From positions 164,813 to 228,812 of the forward strand of contig NZ_WBMS02000006.1 in the NCBI RefSeq assembly GCF_008923205.2: 64,000 nt of DNA, in the 5' to 3' direction. The notes under the pieces were generated by a model, which saw nothing but the letters and a program-made list of their open reading frames with translations, searched no databases and had not been told where the DNA came from. The stretch is from Actinomadura physcomitrii (GTDB lineage Bacteria > Actinomycetota > Actinomycetes > Streptosporangiales > Streptosporangiaceae). A program made the position numbers and the translations under genes. This document shows, in pieces, positions 1 to 8,766 of the stretch. Each line of letters opens with the position of its first letter. Position 1 is the first letter of the stretch.

Positions 1-1
1 C

Positions 2-394
2 GCCGCCGGGCTCGCGCTGCTCGGCACCGCCGGAGTCGACAGCGGCTACTGGACGCACGTGCTGCCGGTGTTCCTGCTCGTCGGGCTCGGCACCGGGTGC
101 GTGCTCGTCACCGCCAACAGCACGGCCACGCTCGGCGCGGGACCCGACACGGCCGTGGCCGGCGCGGGCGTCATGACATCGCAGCAGATCGGCGCGTCCC
201 TCGGCACCGCCCTGCTCAGCACCGTCGCCGGGACGGCCGCCGCGCACTACCTGCGGGCGCACCCGGGCGGGGCGGCGCGCGCGGCCGTGCACGGCTTCGA
301 CGTCGCGAGCCTCGGCGCGGCCGGCGCGCTGTGCCTCGTCGCGGCGGCGGTGTTCCTCATCACCGGCCGGGCGTCCGCCGCCCGGCCGTCATGA
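2..394 (+). CDS. MFS transporter, C-terminal fragment (DHA2/EmrB-like); start outside window
   Basis: The reading frame is open from base 2 and ends in TGA at 392-394, giving about 130 residues, so the gene begins upstream of the window. The visible part has two hydrophobic stretches: one near VFLLVGLGTGCVLV and one at the end near GALCLVAAAVFLI. Between them lies the pattern TANSTATLGAGPDTAVAGAGVM, with a following QQIGASLGTALL, which is typical of the last helices of 14-helix DHA2 drug-exporting MFS proteins. It would act as a proton-coupled exporter in the cytoplasmic membrane; the substrate cannot be told. The stop overlaps the stop of the convergent DUF5954 gene by 6 bases. Confidence 0.75.
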   Translation, partial: AAGLALLGTAGVDSGYWTHVLPVFLLVGLGTGCVLVTANSTATLGAGPDTAVAGAGVMTSQQIGASLGTALLSTVAGTAAAHYLRAHPGGAARAAVHGFDVASLGAAGALCLVAAAVFLITGRASAARPS

Positions 395-1372
395 GGTCTC
401 CTCGTCCTCGTAGCCGGTGCCGGACAGGCCGTAGCGCTCCTCGTCGGAGGGGCGCGGGCCCTCCGGGCCGTCCCGGCCGAGCCGCAGCATCCGCGAGATG
501 CGGACGGTGCGGAACTCGCGCCCCGCCGCCGTGAACGCGTGCCCGCTCGCCGCCTCGATCTGCTCGGCGGCCCGCTCCCACTCCGCCAGCTCGGCCGGAT
601 CGGGCGGGTCGCCCTGGAACTCGCGCAGCCGCGGCAGCAGGTCGGCGAAGTAGCGGGCCAGCCGGCGGCGCGTCTCGTCCGGGTCGTCGCCGCCGGTCAG
701 CGGCGCCCAGCCGTTCTCCTTGACCTCGACCGCGATGAACGTCGGCGGCAGCAGCACCACGCCCGGGTGCGTCCGCACCGCGTGCCGCGCCTCCGCCAGC
801 ACCATGGCCGGGACGGAGCCCGGCACCGGCATGAAGCCGACCAGGTTCAGCCGCAGCTGCGCCTCCCACCGGCCGGCCGGCGCCGCCGGCTCCAGCAGAT
901 GGCCGCGGAGCATCCCGTCGCCGCACGCGCCGGGCGTGTCGGTCGGCCGCGGCGGCTCCATCACCCGGTCGCCGAGCAGCGTGTACTTCTCCACCCGGAT
1001 GATCCGGTAGCGCCGGTCGCCGATCTCCCACTCGTCCTTCGGCAGCTGCGCGCCCTCCTCGGGGTCGAGCCGGGCCGCCGCCGCGAGCATCGCCCGCGCG
1101 ACGCCGGGCGGGTGGCCGCCGTCCGCCGCGTCCCGGCGCAGGTCCGCGGCCAGGCCGTAGCGGGCGGTGGACGGGTCGGTCGAGCCGAGGCAGCCGATGC
1201 GCCACTCGGCGCCGGTCTGCACCGCGTACCCGAAGTCGGGGGACCCGGCCGGAAGGAGCCTGGGGAACGCCAGGATCGCGTCGCCGATCTCGCGGTCCCG
1301 CACGGCCGCGACGGGATCGAGGGAGGCGACCAGGTTGATGTGGTCGTACCCCGGCATCAACGGGAACGTCAT
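389..1372 (-). CDS. DUF5954 family protein
   Basis: This is a 327-residue soluble protein of unknown function. It starts MTFPLMPGYDHINLV and has an EPPRPTD motif about halfway, following a segment (RRYRIIRVEKYTLLGD) that I associate with the actinobacterial DUF5954 family. There are no membrane segments or signal peptide. The ATG at 1372 is preceded by GAGG about 5 bases upstream. A much longer open frame continues upstream but runs antisense to the SpoIIE gene and is a high-GC shadow. The gene stands alone, convergent with the MFS gene and divergent from the phosphatase at 1589. Family assignment is from memory of the family's character and is moderate. Confidence 0.65.
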   Translation of the reverse strand: MTFPLMPGYDHINLVASLDPVAAVRDREIGDAILAFPRLLPAGSPDFGYAVQTGAEWRIGCLGSTDPSTARYGLAADLRRDAADGGHPPGVARAMLAAAARLDPEEGAQLPKDEWEIGDRRYRIIRVEKYTLLGDRVMEPPRPTDTPGACGDGMLRGHLLEPAAPAGRWEAQLRLNLVGFMPVPGSVPAMVLAEARHAVRTHPGVVLLPPTFIAVEVKENGWAPLTGGDDPDETRRRLARYFADLLPRLREFQGDPPDPAELAEWERAAEQIEAASGHAFTAAGREFRTVRISRMLRLGRDGPEGPRPSDEERYGLSGTGYEDEETS

Positions 1373-1551
1373 GTCCTCATGTTCGGTACCCGCGCGCCGT
1401 CCCGCAGCGGAATCCGCGGAACCGGGCGGCCGCTGACGTGCGACTTCTCCCTGTCGACGGCTTATGTCCGACAGATGATGCGCTCCGCGCGGCCGCGTTC
1501 CGGGCGCCGTGCCCGGCGCCGCGTCCTCCGCCTCCCGGCGGCGGGCGCGTC

Positions 1552-1557
1552 TAGACT
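1552..1557 (+). promoter_or_regulatory. Candidate -10 box for the SpoIIE phosphatase gene
   Basis: TAGACT lies 31 bases before the ATG at 1589, within a region that otherwise has no coding role. It matches the actinobacterial TANNNT -10 form. No convincing -35 box is visible, so the call is tentative. Confidence 0.35.
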
Positions 1558-1588
1558 GGTGGCCGGATCGACACCGGGGGATGAGGCG

Positions 1589-3811
1589 ATGGTCCCGGAT
1601 TCCCGCGACACGGCTCGCACCGACACGGCTCTGGCAGACTCGGCGCTGTTCGGCGCGCTGGTCACCGAGGTGCCGTTCGGCGTCGCGTTCCTCGACGGCC
1701 GGCTGCGCCTGCGCCGCGCCAACGCGGCCCTGCGCGCGCTGCTGCGCGGCGGCGGCGCCGGCGGCCGCAACGGCGTCAACCCCGTCGGGCGGCGGCTCGC
1801 CGAGGTGCTGGACGGCGAGTTCGCGGCGGTCCTCGAACCGGCGCTGCGCGGCGTCCTCGGCGACGGCCGCGCGGTCACCGGCCTGGAGGTCCGCGGCCCC
1901 GCGCCCGCCCCCGACTCCGGCGCGGGCCCCGCCCCCGGCACCGATCCCGGCGGGCCCGACGCGTGCGGCGAGCGGGTCTGGGTCTGCGCCTGCCTGCCGG
2001 TGCGCGGGCCCGGCGGCGCGATCCTCGGCGCGGCGCTGATCGTCCAGGACGAGACGGTCCGCCGCGCGGTCGAGGACGCCATCACCCGCCGCACCGAGCG
2101 GTACCGGTCGCTGGTCGAGGCGACGACCCCGGTGGTGTGGACGACCACCGCGGACGGCGCCGCCGGCGAGGACGCGCCGCACTGGCGCGCCGTCACCGGC
2201 CAGACCCCCGAGGCGTACGCGCAGGGCGGCTGGATCGCGGCCGTGCACCCGGAGGACTACGACCGCGTCGCCGCCGAGTGGCGCGACTGCATGCGCGACG
2301 GGCGCGTCCTGGAGGTGGACTGCCGCGTCCTCACCGCGGCCGGCGGGCGGCGGCACTTCGAGGTGCGGGCCGTGCCGATCCGGCGGGACGGCGCGGTGAT
2401 CGAGTGGGTGTGCGCCGGGACGGACGTCACCGGCCGCCGCGACGCCGAGGAGATGCGCGGCCGGCTCACCGGCCAGCTGTCGGCCGCCGCGCTGCGCACC
2501 GCCCGGCTCCAGCAGGCCACCTCGATGCTCGCCGAGGCGCTGACCGTGGGCGAGGTCGTCCGGGTCATCGTGGAGGTCGGCCAGTCCGCGGTCGGCGTCG
2601 ACCACTGCACGGTCGCGCTGCTGGACGAGGGCCGGACGCGGCTCACCCCGATCGTCCCGGCCGACCCGCCGTCCGGCGTGGACGCGGACACCGGACCGGA
2701 CACCGGACCGGACACCGGACCGGACGCCGGACGCGACGGCTCGGACGGCTCGGACCGCTCGGACCCGTGGCCGGACACCGTCGCCGTCGCGGAGCCGACC
2801 GTGCTGTCGGCGGCGGCGCGCGACGGCCGCCCGTTCGTCGCCGAGAACCCCGCCGAGCTGCGCCGCCAGCTCGGGGAGGCCGCCGCCGCGACGGAGATGC
2901 TGCGCGGCCCCGGCGAGCAGGCGTGGGTGGCGCTGCCGCTGCTGGCGGCGGGCGCGCCGATCGGGGTGCTGCGCTTCGCCTTCACCCGCACCCGGTTCCT
3001 CACCGAGGACGAGCAGGTGTTCCTGGAGGCGCTCGCCGGGCAGTGCGCGCTGGCGGTCGAGCGGGCGCTGCTGTTCGAGCGCGAGCACCGCACCGCCGAG
3101 CAGCTCCAGCGCAGCCTGCTGCCGGGCGACCTGCCGAGCTCCCCGGAGCTGCGGATGGCCGCCCGCTACGACCCGGTGACCCGGCACGTGCAGGTCGGCG
3201 GCGACTGGTACGACGTGTTCAAGCTGCCCGGCGGCCGGCTCGCGGTCGTCGTCGGCGACGTGATGGGCAAGGGCGTGCTGGCCGCCGCGATCATGGGCCG
3301 GGTGCGCAACGCGCTGCGCGCGCTCGCGCTCACCGACCCGCGGCCCGCCGCCGTCCTGTCCGGGCTGGACCGGCTGTTCAGCGCGACCGAGGACGCCGAG
3401 CAGTTCACCACCGTCGCCTACCTGATGATCGACCCGTCGACCGGGCGGGGCCTGTACACCAGCGCCGGGCATCCGCCGCCGCTGCTGCTGCCCGCGGGCG
3501 GGCCGGCGGGGCTCAGCGACGTCGAGGCGGGCACCCCGCTCGGCTGGCCGAGCCACCGGCAGCAGACGAGCTTCTCGCTGTCGCCCGGCGACACCGTCGT
3601 GCTGTACTCCGACGGGCTGGTGGAGAACCGCCGGCGCGGCGTCGACACCGGGCTCGGCGACCTGGTCGCCGCCGCGGCGGAGCTGGCGCCGGACGCCGCC
3701 GCCGACCCGCGCCGGGTCGTCGACCACCTGGTGGCCCGGCTGCTCGCGGGGTACGAGCAGTCCGACGACGTGACGCTGCTCGCGCTGCACGTTCCGGCAT
3801 CGGCGAAGTAG
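1589..3811 (+). CDS. PAS-PAS-GAF-SpoIIE (PP2C) serine phosphatase
   Basis: A 740-residue cytosolic sensor phosphatase of the RsbU/SpoIIE kind, expected to dephosphorylate STAS-domain anti-anti-sigma factors. Domains in order: a PAS-like region (about 15-150), a second PAS (about 170-290, RYRSLVEATTPVVW, HPEDYDR, RHFEVRAVPI), a GAF domain (about 310-500), then the phosphatase (about 505-740). The phosphatase shows QLQRSLLPGDLP, VGGDWYDVF, VVVGDVMGKG, the SDGLVE segment and a final SDDVTLL, so the metal-binding aspartates are present. The GAF domain is interrupted by a low-complexity DTGPDTGPDTGPDAG insert. The ATG at 1589 follows GGGGGATGAGG. Upstream in-frame codons are antisense to the DUF5954 gene and were not used. 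The partner STAS protein is unknown. Confidence 0.88.
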   Translation: MVPDSRDTARTDTALADSALFGALVTEVPFGVAFLDGRLRLRRANAALRALLRGGGAGGRNGVNPVGRRLAEVLDGEFAAVLEPALRGVLGDGRAVTGLEVRGPAPAPDSGAGPAPGTDPGGPDACGERVWVCACLPVRGPGGAILGAALIVQDETVRRAVEDAITRRTERYRSLVEATTPVVWTTTADGAAGEDAPHWRAVTGQTPEAYAQGGWIAAVHPEDYDRVAAEWRDCMRDGRVLEVDCRVLTAAGGRRHFEVRAVPIRRDGAVIEWVCAGTDVTGRRDAEEMRGRLTGQLSAAALRTARLQQATSMLAEALTVGEVVRVIVEVGQSAVGVDHCTVALLDEGRTRLTPIVPADPPSGVDADTGPDTGPDTGPDAGRDGSDGSDRSDPWPDTVAVAEPTVLSAAARDGRPFVAENPAELRRQLGEAAAATEMLRGPGEQAWVALPLLAAGAPIGVLRFAFTRTRFLTEDEQVFLEALAGQCALAVERALLFEREHRTAEQLQRSLLPGDLPSSPELRMAARYDPVTRHVQVGGDWYDVFKLPGGRLAVVVGDVMGKGVLAAAIMGRVRNALRALALTDPRPAAVLSGLDRLFSATEDAEQFTTVAYLMIDPSTGRGLYTSAGHPPPLLLPAGGPAGLSDVEAGTPLGWPSHRQQTSFSLSPGDTVVLYSDGLVENRRRGVDTGLGDLVAAAAELAPDAAADPRRVVDHLVARLLAGYEQSDDVTLLALHVPASAK

Positions 3812-3853
3812 GGGAGCCCGGCAGGCCGGGTACGACCCCGCGGGGGAGGCACC

Positions 3854-4354
3854 ATGGAAATCGAGATGATCGTCGAGATCCCGCGTGGATCGCGCAACAA
3901 GTACGAGATGGACCACCGGCTCGGGCGCATCCGCCTGGACCGGATGCTGTTCACCTCCACGCAGTACCCGGTGGACTACGGCTACGTCCCCGACACGCTC
4001 GCCGAGGACGGCGACCCGCTGGACGCGATGGTGCTGCTGGAGGAGCCGACGTTCCCCGGCTGCCAGGTGTCGGTCCGCAGCGTCGGGGTGTTCTGGATGC
4101 ACGACGGCGGCGAGCCCGATGCCAAGATCCTCACGGTGCCGGCGCGGGACGTCCGCTACGAGTCGGTCCGCGACCTCGGCGACGTGCCCACGTACTTCCT
4201 GGACGAGATCGCGCACTTCTTCGACATCTACAAGAACCTGGAGCCCGGCAAGGACACCGACGTGCGCGGCTGGCAGGACCGCGACGTCGCCGACCGGGAG
4301 ATCGGCCAGTCCATCGAGCGCGCCGCCGACGCGCACCTGGCCCGCACGCGCTGA
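3854..4354 (+). CDS. ppa: Inorganic pyrophosphatase (family I)
   Basis: A 166-residue soluble enzyme that hydrolyses pyrophosphate to two phosphates, pulling biosynthetic reactions forward. It shows the family I signature EDGDPLDAMVL and the substrate-binding stretch PVDYGYVPDTL, and its length is normal for bacterial hexameric enzymes. The ATG at 3854 follows GGGGGAGGC at a good ribosome-binding distance. It sits 42 bases after the phosphatase gene and is followed by a non-coding gap leading to the ECF sigma factor; it is probably transcribed alone. Confidence 0.95.
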   Translation: MEIEMIVEIPRGSRNKYEMDHRLGRIRLDRMLFTSTQYPVDYGYVPDTLAEDGDPLDAMVLLEEPTFPGCQVSVRSVGVFWMHDGGEPDAKILTVPARDVRYESVRDLGDVPTYFLDEIAHFFDIYKNLEPGKDTDVRGWQDRDVADREIGQSIERAADAHLARTR

Positions 4355-4403
4355 CCGCCCGGCCACACCTCGCCCGGCGTCCGGCGGTTCCGGTCTGGGA
4401 CGA

Positions 4404-4430
4404 TGTCACGATCCGGGCGGGCGTCCCGTC
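4404..4430 (+). promoter_or_regulatory. ECF41-type promoter, probably autoregulatory
   Basis: TGTCACG at 4404-4410 is followed 16 bases later by CGTC at 4427-4430. From established knowledge, ECF41 sigma factors recognise a -35 of TGTCACA type and a -10 of CGTC type at about this spacing. It lies 54 bases before the start of the ECF41-family gene at 4484, so it is a good candidate for autoregulation. The final base of the -35 element differs (G for A). Confidence 0.6.
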
Positions 4431-4483
4431 CTCGGGGGTGAGGGCGGGCGCGCGCGTGCCCGGCCGGGAGAGGCTGAACGATC

Positions 4484-5374
4484 ATGTCTGATGTCTTCGA
4501 GGAGCACCGCGACCTGCTGTTCGCGGTCGCCTACCGGATGCTCGGCACCGCCGCGGACGCCGAGGACGCCGTCCAGGACGCGTGGCTGCGCTGGTCCTCC
4601 GCCGACCGCTCGGACGTCCAGGACCCCAAGGCCTACCTCGTCCGGATCACCACGAACGTGGCGCTGGACCGGCTGCGGTCGGCGCGCGCGCAGCGCGAGA
4701 CCTACGTCGGCCCGTGGCTGCCCGAGCCGATGCTGACCTCGCCGGACGTCGCGGCCGAGGGCGCCGAGCTGGCGGAGTCGGTGTCGATGGCGATGCTGGT
4801 GGTGCTGGAGACCCTCAGCCCGCTGGAGCGCGCCGTGTTCGTGTTGAAGGAGGTGTTCGGCTACCCGTACGCGGAGATCGCGCGGGCGCTGGACCGCGCG
4901 GAGACGTCGGTGCGGCAGCTCGGCACCCGGGCCCGCAAGCACGTGGAGGCGCGCCGTCCCCGGTTCGAGGCGGGCGGCGCCGAGCGGCGCGCCGCGACCG
5001 AGCGGTTCCTCGAGGCGGTCGTCGGCGGGGACATCAACCGGCTCATGGAGACCCTCGCCCCCGACGTGACGCTGTGGACCGACGGCGGCGGCAAGGTCCG
5101 CGCGCCGCGGAAGATCGTGCACGGCGCGGACCTCATCGCCCGGTTCTTCGCGAACATCACCACCCGCCCCTACGAGGGCGTCGACCCGGCCGACTGGCTG
5201 CTGCGCCGGGTCGAGATCAACGGCGGGCCCGCGGTGGTCGTGTCCGGCCCGGACGGGCCGATCAGCGTGATCACCGCCACCGCCGGCGCCGACGGGCGCG
5301 TCCGGGACATCCAGCTGGTGGCGAACCCGGACAAGCTCCGCGCGATCGCGGAGGGCCGCACGCTGACAATGTGA
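4484..5374 (+). CDS. ECF41-family RNA polymerase sigma factor (SigJ-like)
   Basis: A 296-residue sigma factor with region 2 at about 1-75 (DVFEEHRDLLFAVAYRMLG, DAEDAVQDAWLRW), region 4 at about 110-165 (LETLSPLERAVFVLKEVFGY) and a C-terminal SnoaL-like extension (about 175-296). The extension carries DGGGK in LWTDGGGKVRAPR and NPDKL near the end, the two motifs that mark the ECF41 group, where this domain controls sigma activity instead of a separate anti-sigma factor. ECF41 genes usually sit beside a carboxymuconolactone decarboxylase, oxidoreductase or epimerase gene; none is adjacent here. The ATG at 4484 is 54 bases after a matching promoter. Confidence 0.88.
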   Translation: MSDVFEEHRDLLFAVAYRMLGTAADAEDAVQDAWLRWSSADRSDVQDPKAYLVRITTNVALDRLRSARAQRETYVGPWLPEPMLTSPDVAAEGAELAESVSMAMLVVLETLSPLERAVFVLKEVFGYPYAEIARALDRAETSVRQLGTRARKHVEARRPRFEAGGAERRAATERFLEAVVGGDINRLMETLAPDVTLWTDGGGKVRAPRKIVHGADLIARFFANITTRPYEGVDPADWLLRRVEINGGPAVVVSGPDGPISVITATAGADGRVRDIQLVANPDKLRAIAEGRTLTM

Positions 5375-5383
5375 CGCGGGCGG

Positions 5384-5890
5384 CTACCGGTCGACGGTGC
5401 GGCGCCTGCCGCCGAACATCTTCGGCGGCGGGCCCGCGGTGGTCGCCGGGGTCGGCACCGGACGCACCGTCGCGTACGCCTCCGGGGCCGGGTCGTCCGC
5501 CGCGTCCACCGGGGTGAGCCGGACGATCCACGACTCGCCCGCCCAGGTCCGCACCTGGCCCTCGTGGTCGCGGGCGTTCAGCCGCTCCTTGGCCAGCAGC
5601 GGCGCGACCTCGTCCCACAGCCCGGTGCCCGGCTCGACCCGCGCGCACTCGGCGGTGAAGGCGACGAGCCGGCCGCCCTTGTCCTTGCTGCGCAGGATGA
5701 CGGTGACCCGGTCGGCCTCGGGCAGGCCCGGCAGGGGCTGCTCGCCCTCGCCGCCGGTCAGCACGTACGCCGACCCGTCGTGCCACACATGCCAGGCGGC
5801 GCGTGGCTGCGGCAGCCCGGGCAGGTCCAGCCAGAGCAGCCCGGACTTCTTCGCCGCCTCGTCGACCAGCGCGCGGTTCAGCTCACCCAC
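5384..5890 (-). CDS. Putative FMN-binding split-barrel (pyridoxamine phosphate oxidase-like) protein
   Basis: A 168-residue soluble protein starting at GTG 5890. The first 120 residues show the alternating strand pattern of flavin split-barrel proteins (LLWLDLPG, AAWHVWHDGSAYVLTGG, RVTVILRSKDKGGRLVAFTAECARVEPG), followed by a proline-rich tail ending PPPKMFGGRRRTVDR. No catalytic residues can be assigned, so both cofactor and substrate are unknown. It is convergent with the sigma factor gene (9 bases apart) and divergent from the CoA-ester lyase, with only 39 bases shared upstream. The fold assignment is an inference from pattern and could be wrong. Confidence 0.55.
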   Translation of the reverse strand: MGELNRALVDEAAKKSGLLWLDLPGLPQPRAAWHVWHDGSAYVLTGGEGEQPLPGLPEADRVTVILRSKDKGGRLVAFTAECARVEPGTGLWDEVAPLLAKERLNARDHEGQVRTWAGESWIVRLTPVDAADDPAPEAYATVRPVPTPATTAGPPPKMFGGRRRTVDR

Positions 5891-5929
5891 GCCGAAAGCG
5901 TCTCACACCCGGTGGATACCATCCGGCCC

Positions 5930-6871
5930 ATGCGCTCTCGACGTACCACCCTCGCGGTCCCCGGCAGCAATCCCCGTTTCATCGAGAAGGCGCAGGGGCT
6001 CCCCGCCGACGAGATCTTCCTCGACCTGGAGGACGCCGTCGCGCCGTCCGCCAAGGAGGACGCCCGCAAGACCGTCGTCGCCGCGCTCAACGACGGCGAC
6101 TGGACGGGCAAGACCCGGGTGGTGCGGATCAACGACCTGGAGACGCACTGGGCGTACCGGGACGTGATCGAGGTCGTCGAGGGCGCGGGCGCGAACCTCG
6201 ACGCGATCATGCTGCCGAAGGCGTCGGACGCCACCCACGTCCAGTGGCTCGACCGGCTCCTCACCCAGATCGAGAAGGCCACCGGCCTGGAGCCGGGCCG
6301 CATCGGCATCGAGGCGCAGATCGAGGACGCCAAGGGCATGGTGAACATCGACGCGATCGCCGCGTCGTCGCCGCGGCTGGAGTCGCTGGTGTTCGGCCCC
6401 GGCGACCTGATGGCCTCGATCAACATGCGGACGCTCGTGGTCGGTGAGCAGCCGCCCGGCTACCCCGAGGGCGACGCCTACCACTACATCCTCATGCGGA
6501 TCCTGATGGCCGCGCGCGCCAACGACCTGCAGGCGATCGACGGGCCGTACTTCAACGTCCGGGACGTGGACGCCTTCACCCGGGTCGCCAAGCGCTCGGC
6601 CGCGCTCGGGTTCGACGGCAAGTGGGTGCTGCACCCGGCGCAGATCGACGCCGGGAACGCGGTGTTCTCCCCGTCGCAGGAGGACTACGACCACGCCGAG
6701 CTGATCCTGGACGCCTACGAGCACTACGTCACCGTCGAGGGACGCGGCGCCGCGACGCTCGGGGACGAGATGATCGATGAGGCGTCCCGGAAGATGGCGC
6801 TGGTCGTCGCGGTCAAGGGGCGCGCCGCCGGGATGGCCCGGACCAAGCGCTTCGCCCCCCCGGCGACCTGA
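5930..6871 (+). CDS. HpcH/HpaI aldolase / CitE-like CoA-ester lyase
   Basis: A 313-residue TIM-barrel lyase related to citrate lyase beta subunit and malyl-CoA lyases. It shows the N-terminal LAVPGSNPRFIEKA, the acidic metal-binding stretch EIFLDLEDAV, a central IEAQIEDAKG and VFGPGDLMAS, and the C-terminal GKWVLHPAQI. In actinomycetes such proteins can cleave malyl-CoA or beta-methylmalyl-CoA in the ethylmalonyl-CoA pathway, but no ccr, meaA or other pathway gene is beside it, so the substrate stays open. The ATG at 5930 is 7 bases after a TACCAT hexamer, suggesting a leaderless transcript. A longer upstream frame overlaps the antisense neighbour and was discarded. Confidence 0.85.
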   Translation: MRSRRTTLAVPGSNPRFIEKAQGLPADEIFLDLEDAVAPSAKEDARKTVVAALNDGDWTGKTRVVRINDLETHWAYRDVIEVVEGAGANLDAIMLPKASDATHVQWLDRLLTQIEKATGLEPGRIGIEAQIEDAKGMVNIDAIAASSPRLESLVFGPGDLMASINMRTLVVGEQPPGYPEGDAYHYILMRILMAARANDLQAIDGPYFNVRDVDAFTRVAKRSAALGFDGKWVLHPAQIDAGNAVFSPSQEDYDHAELILDAYEHYVTVEGRGAATLGDEMIDEASRKMALVVAVKGRAAGMARTKRFAPPAT

Positions 6872-6923
6872 CGGGACGTACCATTCGTCCCACACGGTGA
6901 CACCGTCGCGGGGAGAGGATCAG

Positions 6924-8303
6924 GTGGCGATGGCAGGGGACGGGAACGGCTGGGCCCCGCTCGATCCCGGCATGTCGGACGAGCCCGGGCGGGGGCCGGC
7001 ACCGGAGCCCGCCGCGCCTCAGCCGCCCCCGGCACACGCCCCCGGCCCGCCCAACCCGGTCGGCCCACCCGGCCCGGTCGCGCCGGCCGGCTGGACGTGG
7101 CCCGCGGGCCAAGGCGCCCCACCACCCCACCCGGCGCCCCAGCCCTATCCGGGCCATTACGGCGCGCCGCCGCCGCCCTACGGCGCGCCCTACGGGCCGC
7201 CGTACCCCGCGGCCTACGGTCCCTACGTCCCGCAAGGGTTCACCGGGTACGGGCCGCCGCGGCCGAAGGGCCCGTGGACGGCCGAGCCCCCGCCCGGCAC
7301 CCCGTTCCACCGGATGGCGCGGACACCGCTGCACCACTGGTGGCGGCCGCTCGCCGGCAGCGCGGCGATCGTCGTCGTGGGCATGGCGCTGACGATCGGC
7401 ATGATGATCGTCGCACTCGTCGTCCGGGTCATCGCGACCGGCGAGGCGCCCGACACCACCGGCAGCGGCTCGGACACGATCCTCGGGAACTCCACCGCGG
7501 ACCTGGCGTTCAACCTCGCCGCCATCGCGGTCTTCCTGCCGGTCGCGCTGCTCGCGGCGTGGCTGCTGCAGCGGCGCAGGCCCGGCACCCTCGCCTCCGT
7601 CACCGGCCGGGTCCGCCGGCGCTGGCTGCTCACCTGCTGCGCCCTCGCCGTCGGGTACTGCGCGGTGTCGTACGCCTCGTCGATCGTCGCCGCCGCGTTC
7701 CTGCCCGACGACTCCTCCGGCGGCGAGCACTGGGTCGGCTGGGGCCGGTTCGTGCCCGCGGCCATCGTGATCATCCTGCTGGTGCCGCTCCAGTCGTCGG
7801 CGGAGGAGGTCGTCTTCCGCGGCTGGCTGCTGCAGGCCATCGGTGCCTGCACGCTGCAGACCCGCACCGGACGGGTCGGGCGCGCCTTCAGCACCGTCTT
7901 CCGCACCCCCTGGCCCGGGATCGTCATCGGCTCCGCCGCGTTCACCTCCTTGCACGGCTACACCGGCTGGGGCATCCTCGACATCTTCGTGTTCGGCGCG
8001 GTCGCCGCCTGGCTCGCGACGCGGACGGGCGGCCTCGAGTCCGGCATCGCGCTGCACGTCTGCAACAACCTGCTGGCCTTCCTCGGTCCCGCCGCGGTCG
8101 GGGAGCTCGACATCAACGAGGGCTCGGTGCCGTGGCAGGCCGTCGCCGCCGACGTCGCGCCGATGCTGCTGTACGCGGCCGCCGTCGTGTGGCTGGCGCG
8201 CCGCAAGAAGATCCAGACCGTCACGTCCGTGCCGGCGGACGCCCCCGGCCCGGACGCGCTCCCGCAGGACCCCGAGCCCGAGTTCGCCTCACGGCCCCAG
8301 TAG
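6924..8303 (+). CDS. CPBP-family intramembrane metalloprotease (CAAX-protease/Abi type)
   Basis: A 459-residue membrane protein. The first 130 residues are a cytosolic proline/glycine/tyrosine-rich tail (repeats such as [13 protein letters not shown]). About eight helices follow. The three CPBP motifs are visible: EEVVFR with the paired glutamates, FTSLH, and HVCNN. In eukaryotic Rce1 these residues form the glutamate-histidine active site for CAAX cleavage; bacterial substrates are mostly unknown. GTG at 6924 is preferred because GAGAGG lies 5 bases upstream; an ATG two codons later is the alternative. The gene overlaps the convergent Nudix gene by 15 bases at the stops. Confidence 0.85.
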   Translation: MAMAGDGNGWAPLDPGMSDEPGRGPAPEPAAPQPPPAHAPGPPNPVGPPGPVAPAGWTWPAGQGAPPPHPAPQPYPGHYGAPPPPYGAPYGPPYPAAYGPYVPQGFTGYGPPRPKGPWTAEPPPGTPFHRMARTPLHHWWRPLAGSAAIVVVGMALTIGMMIVALVVRVIATGEAPDTTGSGSDTILGNSTADLAFNLAAIAVFLPVALLAAWLLQRRRPGTLASVTGRVRRRWLLTCCALAVGYCAVSYASSIVAAAFLPDDSSGGEHWVGWGRFVPAAIVIILLVPLQSSAEEVVFRGWLLQAIGACTLQTRTGRVGRAFSTVFRTPWPGIVIGSAAFTSLHGYTGWGILDIFVFGAVAAWLATRTGGLESGIALHVCNNLLAFLGPAAVGELDINEGSVPWQAVAADVAPMLLYAAAVVWLARRKKIQTVTSVPADAPGPDALPQDPEPEFASRPQ

Positions 8304-8684
8304 CCCCCACGACTCCAGCGCCTCGACCAGGCCGTCCGTCAGCGGGAGGCCGCGCAGTTCCGCCGCGGTGACCCAGCGGGCGTCGGCGGCGTCGTCGCCG
8401 GCCCGCAGGACGCCGCCGACCACCCGGGCCTCGTAGTCGTGGATCTCGTAGACGACCCCGCCGGGACCGGGACGGTCCACCGACCCGGCGAGCGCGCCCG
8501 CCACCACGTCCAGGCCCGTCTCCTCCTTCAGCTCCCGGACCACCGCGGCGGCGTCGTCCTCGCCCGGCTCGACCCGCCCGCCCGGCACCGACCACAGCCC
8601 GGCGCCCGGCGGCCGGCCGCGCCGTACCAGCAGCAGCCGTCCGCTCCCGTCCCTGACGATCCCGCCGACGCAGCGCACCCTCAT
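8289..8684 (-). CDS. Nudix hydrolase
   Basis: A 131-residue enzyme that would hydrolyse nucleoside diphosphates linked to another group (MutT-like size). The full Nudix box is present: G at GRVEPGE, then REL, EE and TGL, matching Gx5Ex7REUxEExGU without a break. It starts at ATG 8684 ([20 protein letters not shown]). The frame stays open upstream but only by shadowing the DUF6758 gene on the other strand. The substrate cannot be told from sequence. It is divergent from the DUF6758 gene, with an 82-base intergenic region. Confidence 0.9.
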   Translation of the reverse strand: MRVRCVGGIVRDGSGRLLLVRRGRPPGAGLWSVPGGRVEPGEDDAAAVVRELKEETGLDVVAGALAGSVDRPGPGGVVYEIHDYEARVVGGVLRAGDDAADARWVTAAELRGLPLTDGLVEALESWGLLGP

Positions 8685-8766
8685 GCCACCATTTTGTCGC
8701 GCCTTGCCCGGTCCGCTACCTCGGGGAACTTGACGGCGGAGGGAGGCGGCGCGCAGGGTGGATATC

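Noticed and set aside
389..4366. A 1325-codon frame on the minus strand
   Set aside because: Only its last 327 codons have a protein-like sequence; the rest is antisense to the SpoIIE and pyrophosphatase genes and rich in arginine, alanine and histidine, typical of shadows in high-GC DNA.
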